From Candidatus Poribacteria bacterium (GTDB lineage Bacteria; Poribacteria; WGA-4E; WGA-3G): 64,000 nucleotides of DNA. Position 1 is the first letter of the stretch. The number at the start of each line of letters is the position of its first letter. The stretch is from positions 1 through 64,000 of the forward strand of contig JAPPDN010000059.1 in the NCBI GenBank assembly GCA_028824575.1, in the 5' to 3' direction. Of this stretch, positions 26,993 to 34,921 are shown piece after piece. Made by a program: the position numbers and the translations under genes. The notes under the pieces are model-generated. The model was not told the origin of the DNA. It made no database searches and saw only the letters and a program-made list of their open reading frames with translations.

Positions 26993-27021
26993 TTGCAAAA
27001 TAGTAGGGAAAATGGTATAAT
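26993..27021 (+). promoter_or_regulatory. Sigma70-type promoter of homing endonuclease A
   Basis: TTGCAA (26993-26998), a 17-base spacer and TATAAT (27016-27021). It is nearly identical to the promoter at 29675-29703, including the spacer. Confidence 0.85.
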
Positions 27022-27027
27022 GGAAGG

Positions 27028-27180
27028 AGTAAGTGGGAAGGGGGCGTAACCCCTCCCCGCTGCCAGAAACAGCTAACCTAAGTCGCTAAACTTGGATATT
27101 GCTAAAGGCATTTCTATTTTAACAAACCTTCCAAAGAAATGTCAAGCGAGGTCCCCAAACCTACAGGAGCTTGATATATT
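27028..27180 (+). ncRNA. Structured leader RNA of homing endonuclease A
   Basis: The leader begins with a GC-rich hairpin (AGGGG GCGTAA CCCCT inside AGTGGG/CCCGCT), then a stem TGCC/GGCA enclosing a small hairpin. It ends with TCAAGC at 27142-27147 pairing with GCTTGA at 27169-27174, next to the Shine-Dalgarno AGGAG. The hairpin and the 3' block are conserved with leader B while the middle is not. Closing of the last stem would hide the ribosome-binding site. Confidence 0.6.
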
Positions 27181-28149
27181 ATGGGATCCATCTACAAAAT
27201 TACGAACACTCTCAGCGGTGAATCTTACATCGGTCAATGCAGGGGCAATGTCAATAAACGATATAATGCTCATATCAGAGGTGATGGAAACAAACCTCTA
27301 AAAGAAGCCATTGATAAATACGGCATTGAACACTTTACCTTTAAAATCCTGCATGATGGTATTTTAGATGAACTCCTTGATGACTACGAGGAAGCAGCAA
27401 TAGCGAAATATAACACCTTTGAAAACGGCTATAACGAGACTCCCAGAAGTAGTGGCAATCTTTCTGGTAAAAATCACCCGCTGTATGGCAAACCTCGCAG
27501 TGAAGAAGAAAAACGAAAAATATCTGAGTCTGCGAAAGCAAGCCCGCTTGTTGCAAAAGTCCAAAAAATGGCAACTGAAGCGGCTGCGAAAAAAACTAAA
27601 GGTGTTCCCCGTAGTGAAGAAATTCGGAGAAAAATAAGTATCTCACATCGTAAATCTGATTATACAGAAATGCCTGATTTCTTTTTATCCCTTCCGGCAG
27701 ATATGCACTCCTCTATAAAAGTGCGTTTACTTCGTGAACAATTCCCAGATGTAAGTAAGAGCACCCTTTACTTCCGAATAAGCAAATGGACTGGTGTAAA
27801 AACTAAAAAACAGCACCCTAATTACCCAGAGGTTTATGAGTTTTTTACTTCCCTTCCGGCAGATATGCCATTACCGAAAAAAAGACATTTGCTCCACAAG
27901 CAATTTCCAAATGTTAGAAGGCATTATATTAATAGATGGCTCAACAAGTGGAGCGGTACAAAAACTTTGAAGCGGCATCCTGATTATTCAGATGCAAACG
28001 ATTTGTTCTTATCACTTCCCGCGGAGATGTCATTATCTGAGAAAAGATGTTTGCTCTACGAACAATTTCCGAACGTTAAAAGAGACACAATTCGGTCTTG
28101 GATCCGCAAATGGCAAACCGAACTTACCCCCAAAGGAGAACAAAAATGA
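27181..28149 (+). CDS. GIY-YIG homing endonuclease with three C-terminal repeat modules
   Basis: 322 residues. N-terminal GIY-YIG nuclease domain (SIYKITNTLSGESYIGQ, then an Arg-rich helix and the catalytic-type Glu in the DDYEEAAIAKYNT helix), followed by a NUMOD3-like part (GKPRSEEEKRKISES). The C-terminus has three tandem units of about 54 residues, each SLPADM or SLPAEM, then LL-EQFPNV and a Trp-Lys motif (about residues 166-320), probably helix-turn-helix DNA readers. It is a free-standing homing gene inside the tail operon, on the opposite strand. The stop overlaps the next start. Confidence 0.85.
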   Translation: MGSIYKITNTLSGESYIGQCRGNVNKRYNAHIRGDGNKPLKEAIDKYGIEHFTFKILHDGILDELLDDYEEAAIAKYNTFENGYNETPRSSGNLSGKNHPLYGKPRSEEEKRKISESAKASPLVAKVQKMATEAAAKKTKGVPRSEEIRRKISISHRKSDYTEMPDFFLSLPADMHSSIKVRLLREQFPDVSKSTLYFRISKWTGVKTKKQHPNYPEVYEFFTSLPADMPLPKKRHLLHKQFPNVRRHYINRWLNKWSGTKTLKRHPDYSDANDLFLSLPAEMSLSEKRCLLYEQFPNVKRDTIRSWIRKWQTELTPKGEQK

Positions 28150-28463
28150 CCTCAGTTATCATCAACGTCAAAGGCAAAGGGCGACTGTCCGCTGAAAGTA
28201 TTGTCACCGTCAGAGCATCCGTGATATATTATCTTGATAACGAACCCGACCCCACATTCTTTCAGGTGATGATCACAGCCCCCGCAGCCGACTTAGAGTT
28301 GTTTCTTTTACCCTATATCGATGACGAACAAGCTGATTTAGAAATTGAAATTCTCAATATCGTTCAACCTGTTATCGGGGAACATGACGAGAATCTAAAA
28401 TGGCTTGACTATCTGATACAACACCAGCAAGGAAATCCCACTCTGGACGAAAACGATCGCTGA
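28146..28463 (+). CDS. Small acidic protein co-transcribed with homing endonuclease A
   Basis: 105 residues from the ATG that overlaps the endonuclease stop (ATGA), with AAAGGAG inside the endonuclease gene. Sequence MTSVIINVKGKGRLSAESIV, then strands and an acidic tail (DDEQADLEIEILNIV). It is part of the same inserted cassette. Function unknown; because of the strict coupling, a partner or regulator of the nuclease is possible. Confidence 0.6.
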   Translation: MTSVIINVKGKGRLSAESIVTVRASVIYYLDNEPDPTFFQVMITAPAADLELFLLPYIDDEQADLEIEILNIVQPVIGEHDENLKWLDYLIQHQQGNPTLDENDR

Positions 28464-28506
28464 ACTCAAAAATGGAATCGTTAATTGACGAAGGTATGGG
28501 TTTCCA

Positions 28507-28752
28507 TCATTTTTTCCGTTTTTTCTTCATTTCCTGACAATAGGCAGCGAAACATATCTCGTCGAAGGAAAAACGGTAGTTTTCATCGCGATCCTTACAA
28601 ACCCGCTCACTCGGCAATTTCCCCGACTCCTTGCTGCTCACCCAAAGGTTTGCTAACCTGATCCGACCGTTTGGTGTCTCGAGCTGCTCGTAGAAATCGA
28701 CGCAATGATGCCACCCCCGCGGCTGGGACATTGACAACACGATGCGCTTCAA
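28507..28752 (-). CDS. Tail assembly chaperone frameshift extension (T-like part)
   Basis: Open frame in +1 phase relative to the chaperone gene, overlapping its last 48 codons and running 100 bases past its stop. The overlap contains GCG GGG GTG (28706-28714 on the complement), where a tRNA on GGG can re-pair perfectly after a +1 slip. Downstream residues LANLWVSSKESGKLPSERVC end in a basic KKKRKK tail. Position between major tail protein and tape measure is the classical place of a gpG/gpGT-type frameshift. No ribosome-binding site supports independent translation. The slip itself is inferred. Confidence 0.55.
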   Translation of the reverse strand: MKRIVLSMSQPRGWHHCVDFYEQLETPNGRIRLANLWVSSKESGKLPSERVCKDRDENYRFSFDEICFAAYCQEMKKKRKK

Positions 28753-29590
28753 AGAGTGTCCTCATAAAACGCTCCGATAACAACCTCACCGGATACGGCG
28801 CATTCTCATCCATCTGAGACTCCACATTCGCTTCATCCTCTACCGGCGCATACGACAGTTGTGGGTCAACGATCATTGCCGGTACCAATACCCGACGGCG
28901 TGAGGTATTTCTTGCCATCTCCGCAGACAACTCTTCACTCGACATCTCCAGATACTTCTTCTGCTTCCCCACCGGATAGAATTCAAACGTCTCTCCACCC
29001 GTGATCGCAAAGGCATCCGCAGGCACCCCGCGACGGACCGTCACTTGATAGATCGCATCGGTTTCGAGTTGATTCACCACAGAAAACGCCTCAGCAAACG
29101 AATCCAGCATCACGCGAGACCTCGTTTCAATCGGGACTCCCTCACCTTTCCCTCGATACGAAAACTGCGGATCTACCAGCATGCCGGAGAGCAGCAGCCG
29201 TGAGAGCTCTATATTCCGTTCCTCTTTCACGACCGGATCCTTTTCCCTATCCGCGTACTCCGTCATTAAGCGCAATTGCTGAATTTCGAGTTCTAACGGA
29301 ATTCCGTCCCGGACTGACACTTGGAAGAATGAATCCTCAAAAAAAAGCTCTACTGTTTTGATGGGCTTCCCCAGCGTCTCTAAAACGTCTCGCGTGATTT
29401 TCGGGGCATCCGAGGCAAGGACCACCCTTGCCGACATATCACGAAAATTCACTTCTACGAGAGCCGTTTCCCGCTCGTCGTGGTCAAAAATATCGGGCGT
29501 AAAGGTGGGCAAATCCGAGGACTCCACCACCTGGGCAGCCCTTCGCGATGAGATTCGAGCATCTAATTGGGATTGAATATCTTTGTTCAT
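28607..29590 (-). CDS. Tail assembly chaperone (G-like) with duplicated domain
   Basis: 327 residues from the ATG at 29590 (AAGGAATCT upstream). It contains two related halves: VRDGIPLELE ... LLLSGMLVDPQFSY ... FAEAFSVVN and VRRGVPADAF ... RVLVPAMIVDPQLSY ... LFEAHRVVN. The D-P-Q-hydrophobic-S motif after a helix is typical of siphovirus tail chaperones that coat the tape measure before tail tube assembly. The internal duplication makes it about twice the usual size. A small repeat hairpin (GCATAGGCT/AGCCTGTGC, 29603-29623) lies just upstream. Confidence 0.7.
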   Translation of the reverse strand: MNKDIQSQLDARISSRRAAQVVESSDLPTFTPDIFDHDERETALVEVNFRDMSARVVLASDAPKITRDVLETLGKPIKTVELFFEDSFFQVSVRDGIPLELEIQQLRLMTEYADREKDPVVKEERNIELSRLLLSGMLVDPQFSYRGKGEGVPIETRSRVMLDSFAEAFSVVNQLETDAIYQVTVRRGVPADAFAITGGETFEFYPVGKQKKYLEMSSEELSAEMARNTSRRRVLVPAMIVDPQLSYAPVEDEANVESQMDENAPYPVRLLSERFMRTLFEAHRVVNVPAAGVASLRRFLRAARDTKRSDQVSKPLGEQQGVGEIAE

Positions 29591-29674
29591 AGATTCCTTG
29601 TAGCATAGGCTGTTAGCCTGTGCAGCATAAGGCATCACCTGCTAAAGTGCGCCGCGCCTTCGTGATTTTTTCTC

Positions 29675-29703
29675 TTGCAAAATAGTGGGGAAAATGGTAT
29701 ACT
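29675..29703 (+). promoter_or_regulatory. Sigma70-type promoter of homing endonuclease B
   Basis: TTGCAA (29675-29680), a 17-base spacer and TATACT (29698-29703); spacer and flanks almost equal those of promoter A. Confidence 0.85.
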
Positions 29704-29709
29704 ATAGGA

Positions 29710-29861
29710 AGGTAGTGGAAAGGGGACGTAACCCCTCCCCGCTGCCAGAAACAATCAACTTTTGCGCAAACATCGGAATCTTGCTTTGGCACTCTCATTT
29801 TAACACACTTCCTTTTGAAATGTCAAGCGAGGCCCCCAAACCTACAGGAGCTTGACATAGT
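29710..29861 (+). ncRNA. Structured leader RNA of homing endonuclease B
   Basis: Same plan as leader A: a GC-rich hairpin ending CCCCTCCCCGCTGCCAGAAA, then TGCCA/TGGCA closing a variable region with a different inner palindrome (TTTGCGCAAA), then TCAAGC (29823-29828) and GCTTGA (29850-29855) flanking the AGGAG site. The conserved outer parts with a variable centre argue for a functional RNA. Confidence 0.6.
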
Positions 29862-30812
29862 ATGGGATCCATCTATAAAATTACGAACACTCTCAGCGGT
29901 ATGGCATACATCGGTAAAACTGTCCATGATGCCGAGAAAACTCGAAAACGCAATCATCTGAGTGGCAGGGGCAATAAACCCCTTAAGGACGATATTGACA
30001 AATACGGAGAAGATGTTTTTACGTTTGAGATCCTCCATGATGGTATCATCCCTGAATTCTTGGATACCCTTGAGCGGGAAGAGATTGCGAAACACAATAC
30101 CATGAAACCATATGGCTATAATCAGAACAGAGGCGGTGGCGGTGTCTGTTCGCATTCAGAAGAAACTCGTCAGAAGATGTCTGAGGCACTGAAGGGCAAA
30201 CCCGCATGGAATAAAGGTAAACCCCATTCAGAAGAAACCCGTCGGAAACTTTCTGAAGCAAACATAGGCAAAACGCATTCAGAAGAAACTCGTCAGAAAA
30301 TATCTGAAGTCACCGCAGGTAAAAAAAATCCTAACTATGGCAAATCCCATTCAGAAGAAACTCTCCGGAGAATTTCAGAAAACAACGCAATGAAACGCCC
30401 TGAAGTTCGTCAGAAAATATCTGGTGAAAACAGCCCAACAAAACGCCCTGAAGTTCGTCAGAAAATATCTAAGGCACTGAAGGGCAAACCCGCATGGAAT
30501 AAAGGTAAACCCCATTCAGAGGAAGCCAAACAGAAGATGTCTGAGGCACTCAAAGGCAACCCTGCGTGGAATAAAGGTAAACCTCATTCAGAAGAAACCA
30601 AACAGAAAATATCAAGAGCCAATAAAGGCAGAAAACATTCAGAAGAAACCCGTCGGAAAAACTCTAAAGTCAAACTTGGCATGAGCCCAGAGGCACTCAC
30701 AATCCTTATCGACTGGTTGTTGCGCGCCGGCTGGTCTAAAACCAAGATAACGCGTGAACTTCGGAAAAGCCAAAATACAATCCGAAAATATGCCCCTCAC
30801 GTTTCCAAGTGA
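29862..30812 (+). CDS. GIY-YIG homing endonuclease with NUMOD3 repeats (B)
   Basis: 316 residues. GIY-YIG domain at the start (SIYKITNTLSGMAYIGKT), Glu in the TLEREEIAKHNT helix, then about eight NUMOD3-type modules (HSEETRQKISE with GKPAWNKGKP) that bind DNA along the minor groove, and a short C-terminal helix-turn-helix (WSKTKITRELRKSQNTIRKY). It lies between the major tail protein and chaperone genes, on the opposite strand. The first 40 bases are almost the same as in gene A although the rest diverges, so the leader and nuclease start were inherited together. Confidence 0.9.
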   Translation: MGSIYKITNTLSGMAYIGKTVHDAEKTRKRNHLSGRGNKPLKDDIDKYGEDVFTFEILHDGIIPEFLDTLEREEIAKHNTMKPYGYNQNRGGGGVCSHSEETRQKMSEALKGKPAWNKGKPHSEETRRKLSEANIGKTHSEETRQKISEVTAGKKNPNYGKSHSEETLRRISENNAMKRPEVRQKISGENSPTKRPEVRQKISKALKGKPAWNKGKPHSEEAKQKMSEALKGNPAWNKGKPHSEETKQKISRANKGRKHSEETRRKNSKVKLGMSPEALTILIDWLLRAGWSKTKITRELRKSQNTIRKYAPHVSK

Positions 30813-30827
30813 CTGGACACAAGATAC

Positions 30828-32879
30828 TTAACCCATCCATTGGTCATCAGAAATTATTGTGACCACCAATTCCCCATCTGTTGCACCGTCCAGGGGCACG
30901 GCTTTTAATTCAATATTTACGTCGATGGATCCAGGTCCCGTTACGGGGACACGTACCGGACTTGTGATCTCACAATTCGGAAGATCGTATATGATCGCGA
31001 GTTGCCTCCCGTTTCCGAGCCATTGGTACGTGACAATTCGCACGGAGACGCTCTCGTTGTTCCTAAACTTCTCGTCCCAGCGAACAAATACATCTTCTTC
31101 GCTCGTCCCGCTTTCATACTTTGTCTGAACACTGGAAGTCACATTCCGTCTCGCAGTCGGCTCCGTACTTCGCCTGAAACGTCCCGGTATCTTGCCTTGC
31201 GCAAAATCATAATTATGAGCGATGGAAATCGGCGCACTATCACAAATAACAGCTTCACCGTCAATCTGCAAAAATCTGCCATACCCCGAAAAGAACCGCC
31301 GCCCCACAAACGGAAACTCGTCCGGATGTTGCACCGCCGTTGGGATAAACTGCTCCTCATCGCCACCTTCGATCGTCCGGCGTTTGTCCACACGGTTGGA
31401 GAGTATATCAATCGTCGCGCCGATACTTTCACCGACCTCGATCTCAGCCCCGATCGGGACCCCTCTCGTGACCAACCACGGCTCACCGCCAACTTCAGGC
31501 TCCAATGTCCACCCTGGGAACTCGTCATTCACCGTCTTTAACGTCGTCTCATAACCACCCGGTTCCGCTATCATCTCTACCTTGTGGTTTCCTGTCAGTC
31601 CGGAGGTAGCAACAACAGCACCGTTCGCATCCTTGATGATAACCTTACTGATCTTGTGGAAATGCTTCTCAGAGAGGACATCCGAACCCAGTGCGATTTC
31701 TTCTCTCAACGGAAGTGTGTCGTTGGAAGCGAGTCCCACACGCCGCACCCCTCTGATCAGAAGTGTATGGTCGGTGAGAGCACCTGTATATTTCACGCGA
31801 AGCCGACCCGGACGATCCGGTTCAGGATTCCGCGCTAAATTCGCAGCAATCGGCGGTATCGTGATGGAGAATTTCCCTGCTTTCCAGCCGGTCGTGGTCA
31901 CCTCTGTAATCGTCCCTCCCGCAGGGAGTTCCGTCGTCTGTGGATCGGTTTTCGAGGCATTCGCGAAGGATAACGACAACGTCCCCGGCTGTCCCGCTGC
32001 GTCTGTGTAGGTGATCACTATCGTCCCCGGCGTGTTGTCATCCGTCAACACCGCAGAACCGTTCGGCGTAACCGTCAGCGTCAACGCTCGTGAATATCCA
32101 CTCAAGCCATTCGCAATCTCTTTCGTTACGACGAGGGTTGTGATTTTAAAAGTACCGGCCTTCCAGCCGGTTGTGGTCACCTCTGTAATCGTCCCTCCCG
32201 CAGGGAGTTCCGTCGTCTGTGGATCGGTTTTCGAGGCATTCGCGAAGGATAACGACAACGTCCCCGGCTGTCCCGCTGCGTCTGTGTAGGTGATCACTAT
32301 CGTCCCCGGCGTGTTGTCATCCGTCAACACCGCAGAACCGTTCGGCGTAACCGTCAGCGTCAACGCTTCCGCGTAGCCGCTTAAGTTGTCCACTATCGTC
32401 TTGGCACCTGCGCCAGATAGGTTTTGACCGTCAACGACGTTTACCGTCTTGTCTGCTAAATCAGCTTCATCTACAGCCTTTACCGTAATATCCGCAGCAT
32501 TCGTGAAATAATTATCTGCGATGACATCACTCAGATTCGTCTTCTTCGGGACCAGGGTTTTGTCGGGAATCTTAACACTCACAGGGTTCGGATCCGCCAG
32601 CACGCCTTGAATAATATCCAAAAACCCCGATTCTGAAGGGATCTCTATCTCTACGTTGCCCGAGCCCCAGAGGTAGCCATCCTCTCCGAAGACATCTGCA
32701 CGCCCCGCACGCAGCGCATCGCTCGATTGCTTCTCTGAATCCTCGTCGTGGTTCCACGCCGTGATGACATACCGGCGCTGCACGGCTTGGGTCCGATCGG
32801 TCACAGGGCTACCTGTGCTTTCATTTTCACGCGCAATGATAAATGACGTTCTCTCGGCCTGGCGCCTTTCAACAGCCAT
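30828..32879 (-). CDS. Major tail (tube) protein with inserted duplicated modules
   Basis: 683 residues; much larger than usual tube proteins. The N-terminal and C-terminal parts (AVERRQAERTSFIIAREN; DDFGYG-type strands VGRRFFSGYGRFLQID) fit a tail tube or tail sheath-free subunit, and the gene sits directly before the chaperones. The centre holds two almost identical 93-residue Ig-like modules (ALTLTVTPNGSAVLTDDNTP; LSLSFANASKTDPQTTELP), probably displayed on the outside of the tail. GGAGGA precedes the ATG. The tube assignment rests on position and size of the conserved parts. Confidence 0.65.
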   Translation of the reverse strand: MAVERRQAERTSFIIARENESTGSPVTDRTQAVQRRYVITAWNHDEDSEKQSSDALRAGRADVFGEDGYLWGSGNVEIEIPSESGFLDIIQGVLADPNPVSVKIPDKTLVPKKTNLSDVIADNYFTNAADITVKAVDEADLADKTVNVVDGQNLSGAGAKTIVDNLSGYAEALTLTVTPNGSAVLTDDNTPGTIVITYTDAAGQPGTLSLSFANASKTDPQTTELPAGGTITEVTTTGWKAGTFKITTLVVTKEIANGLSGYSRALTLTVTPNGSAVLTDDNTPGTIVITYTDAAGQPGTLSLSFANASKTDPQTTELPAGGTITEVTTTGWKAGKFSITIPPIAANLARNPEPDRPGRLRVKYTGALTDHTLLIRGVRRVGLASNDTLPLREEIALGSDVLSEKHFHKISKVIIKDANGAVVATSGLTGNHKVEMIAEPGGYETTLKTVNDEFPGWTLEPEVGGEPWLVTRGVPIGAEIEVGESIGATIDILSNRVDKRRTIEGGDEEQFIPTAVQHPDEFPFVGRRFFSGYGRFLQIDGEAVICDSAPISIAHNYDFAQGKIPGRFRRSTEPTARRNVTSSVQTKYESGTSEEDVFVRWDEKFRNNESVSVRIVTYQWLGNGRQLAIIYDLPNCEITSPVRVPVTGPGSIDVNIELKAVPLDGATDGELVVTIISDDQWMG
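31882..32367 (-). repeat. Tandem 279-bp duplication in the tail protein gene
   Basis: Bases 31882-32088 and 32161-32367 are nearly identical over 207 bases (one early mismatch noticed), offset 279 bases, which is 93 codons. The near-perfect identity shows a recent in-frame duplication or gene conversion. Confidence 0.9.
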
Positions 32880-32959
32880 TGTCTTTCTCCTCCTGTAGGG
32901 GGTGGGGACTGAAGATGAAGAATTGAATAAACCTCATACCCCAACCCAAATTGATAAAA

Positions 32960-33487
32960 CTATACGCTCTGATTTGACGGATAGATATGCGTCACAATTA
33001 TCCGGAACCTCGCAATTTCGAAGGGTGTGCCCTGAAGCGCAGTTATCCGTCCTGCACTTGTGTGCACTTCCGCAATTCGGGTCCGATACACACCCTCAAC
33101 CCCCAAATCCGGTGTGCCGTTGATGAGCCTTTCAATCGTATAAATCGCATCCGATACCTGATCTGTCAGTGCCTTCGGAGTGACCGGCGACTCCTTCAAC
33201 ACCACATCAAGCGCGATCGGGAGATACTCTTCTGTTTCTCCCAATGACGCAAATTCTGTATTCGCACCCCCATCGCGTTTGCGGAGCACCTCGTCAAAAT
33301 TCAATAGTAAAGCCGGAATCGCGCCCTGCTGATCCAAAACTGTCCAATGCCGATACCGTTTCTGAACCGTCTTGACCTGAAGCGGAAACGCGTCACCATA
33401 AGACGCGTCTGAATCCGCACGCAGCGGTTCACAGAGATCATATAAGGCATCAATGATCTGCGCCCGCCGGTGTTTATGTGCCGCCAT
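32960..33487 (-). CDS. Tail terminator / tail completion protein
   Basis: 175 residues, helical start (HKHRRAQIIDALYDLCEPL), then strands and the ending FEIARFRIIVTHIYPSNQ, a pattern common in siphovirus tail terminator proteins that cap the tube and join it to the head. It lies between the neck/lysis genes and the tube gene, which is the expected location. GGAGGAACAAA precedes the ATG. 33488-33674 has no gene and carries a TGTAGCATAGG-type hairpin repeat. Confidence 0.65.
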   Translation of the reverse strand: MAAHKHRRAQIIDALYDLCEPLRADSDASYGDAFPLQVKTVQKRYRHWTVLDQQGAIPALLLNFDEVLRKRDGGANTEFASLGETEEYLPIALDVVLKESPVTPKALTDQVSDAIYTIERLINGTPDLGVEGVYRTRIAEVHTSAGRITALQGTPFEIARFRIIVTHIYPSNQSV

Positions 33488-33674
33488 TTTGTTCCTCCGG
33501 CATGGATCGCAGTGCCATAAATCAACTGAACTTTTTCATTTATAGTGGATCCGAAAAATAAATGGGCATCTTTGTAGCATAGGAGACCGTTGGTTTCCTG
33601 TGCCAGCGTGAGACGTAACCTCACGATTTATCCTATGATACGAGTGTCCAAATAATTACGGGATCTACTATAAT

Positions 33675-34265
33675 TTAAACCAACTCGTAACCATTCGGAC
33701 ACCGACAGGCTACCAATTCAGCGTTCTGTTTATACCACGCGAGATTGCTTCTTTTCACGCTGTCGCCTTGATTCCCGCCAAAAAGCTTGTCGTCGTCCAC
33801 TTTCACACCAACGTGACTGACACGGTATCTTGACCCCTGTTTCGGTTGGAACACCATGATCGCACCGTTGACTTCCTCGCAGTCGGAGCCGAAGTTCGCG
33901 AAAGACATCGCAGATAAATCAAGACCTTGTGTGTCGATCCCACATTCCTCAAGAATCCGTTTCAGAAACCCAGCACACCAAGACAAGCCGTCGGGGTCAT
34001 CATCATTCGGGTTGAAGCCGAGAAAACCTTTCAGCTCCTCCTCATCATAGACTTCGCTTTTACCGTCCCATTGAAGCATTTTCAATACCCACGGGGCTTC
34101 CATGCCGGAGATTTGAATCAGGTCCGCATCCTCCGCGAACGAGTTTTCACCAGCAAGGGCGATTGTTGGACCAACAGAACTCTGTTCCACGATCTCCTTG
34201 AGCCGCATATCAATGCTTTCAAGAAGCTTCAGTTGCTTTATCTGGAATTCATTAGCTCTCAATGT
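33675..34265 (-). CDS. Endolysin-like peptidase (NlpC/CHAP-type fold, TIGR02594-like)
   Basis: Cleaves peptidoglycan peptide at lysis. The TTG at 34265 is chosen because GGAGG lies eight bases upstream, giving 196 residues; an ATG at 34277 lacks a site. After a helical start, the catalytic-type Cys is in LSWCAGF (Cys 96), the His in VSHVGV (His 150) and the Asn in FGGNQG (Asn 164), the order expected for this family. The start overlaps the holin-like gene, so translation is coupled. It is the last gene of a three-gene lysis cassette placed between head and tail genes. Confidence 0.7.
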   Translation of the reverse strand, partial: TLRANEFQIKQLKLLESIDMRLKEIVEQSSVGPTIALAGENSFAEDADLIQISGMEAPWVLKMLQWDGKSEVYDEEELKGFLGFNPNDDDPDGLSWCAGFLKRILEECGIDTQGLDLSAMSFANFGSDCEEVNGAIMVFQPKQGSRYRVSHVGVKVDDDKLFGGNQGDSVKRSNLAWYKQNAELVACRCPNGYELV

Positions 34266-34488
34266 GCTTGCCTCCATTCGGTTGTTGTTTTCGCTGAAAG
34301 AAATAGGTAACACTGCTCCCGATCCAGCCAAGTGGCGCACCGATCAGAATACCAACAAGCGTTGGAGTAAGGTAGATTTTTTCAAACCAAAAATCACCAA
34401 CAAATAACGCCCCGGTCAGCAACGTTGCATATACAAATATCCCAATATTCGTTACCGTTGAATCAAGTTCGTCTGTTTTTCTTGCCAT
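34252..34488 (-). CDS. Holin-like small membrane protein
   Basis: 78 residues with two hydrophobic segments (VYATLLTGALFVGDFWF and LVGILIGAPLGWIGSSVTYF) and a basic, hydrophilic C-terminus (FFQRKQQPNGGKH). It overlaps the endolysin gene. Two-segment size and context fit a class II holin, which forms inner-membrane lesions that time lysis. No single family is recognisable by eye. Confidence 0.6.
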   Translation of the reverse strand: MARKTDELDSTVTNIGIFVYATLLTGALFVGDFWFEKIYLTPTLVGILIGAPLGWIGSSVTYFFQRKQQPNGGKHIES

Positions 34489-34501
34489 GAGCGTGTTTCC
34501 C

Positions 34502-34843
34502 TTAAAAAAACTTACTTAATAGGTATGCGACGATAACCGATCCGATTGCCGAAATACTTTGGAAGAGCGCAAATCTGTTTCGCACGCTTTCTTCAAAAGC
34601 CTTTTTCCATTCCTTGAGTGCCGCGAGTTCCTCTCGGTGGCTATCCAGTTCTTTTGAATGGGCATCTAATCGCTTCGTATCCGTCTCGATGGAGCGGTCT
34701 AACTTCTCAGCAAGTGCCTTGTGCTGGTCGTCATTATGCTCACGCATTGCACGAATTTCACCTTGCAGCTCAACGATCTTGACATCAAGGGCATGGATAC
34801 TCTCAAGCGTTTTATCCACAAGTTGATGTTCCATTTCATTCAT
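34502..34843 (-). CDS. XhlA-like coiled-coil membrane protein of the lysis cassette
   Basis: 113 residues from the ATG at 34843 (AAAGGAGTTTGAG upstream). A long heptad coil (IHALDVKIVELQGEIRAMRE; KELDSHREELAALKEWKK) precedes a single C-terminal membrane segment (AIGSVIVAYLLSKFF). This is the layout of haemolysin XhlA-type proteins that accompany holins. Its start lies only about 45 bases from the promoter of homing endonuclease C on the other strand. Confidence 0.65.
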   Translation of the reverse strand: MNEMEHQLVDKTLESIHALDVKIVELQGEIRAMREHNDDQHKALAEKLDRSIETDTKRLDAHSKELDSHREELAALKEWKKAFEESVRNRFALFQSISAIGSVIVAYLLSKFF

Positions 34844-34887
34844 CTCAAACTCCTTTCTAATTTGCTGATCTCTTCTCGTTTTTTCCC

Positions 34888-34916
34888 TTGACAAAAGAAG
34901 TCAAGAATGCTACAAT
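34888..34916 (+). promoter_or_regulatory. Sigma70-type promoter of homing endonuclease C
   Basis: TTGACA (34888-34893), 17-base spacer, TACAAT (34911-34916). The predicted start point falls at about 34923, the first base of the leader's closing stem. Confidence 0.85.
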
Positions 34917-34921
34917 ATTGA

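Noticed and set aside
27028..27180. Group I intron around the homing endonuclease leaders
   Set aside because: No P3-P7 core or G-OH start is visible, and each gene has its own promoter next to the leader. No host gene is interrupted.
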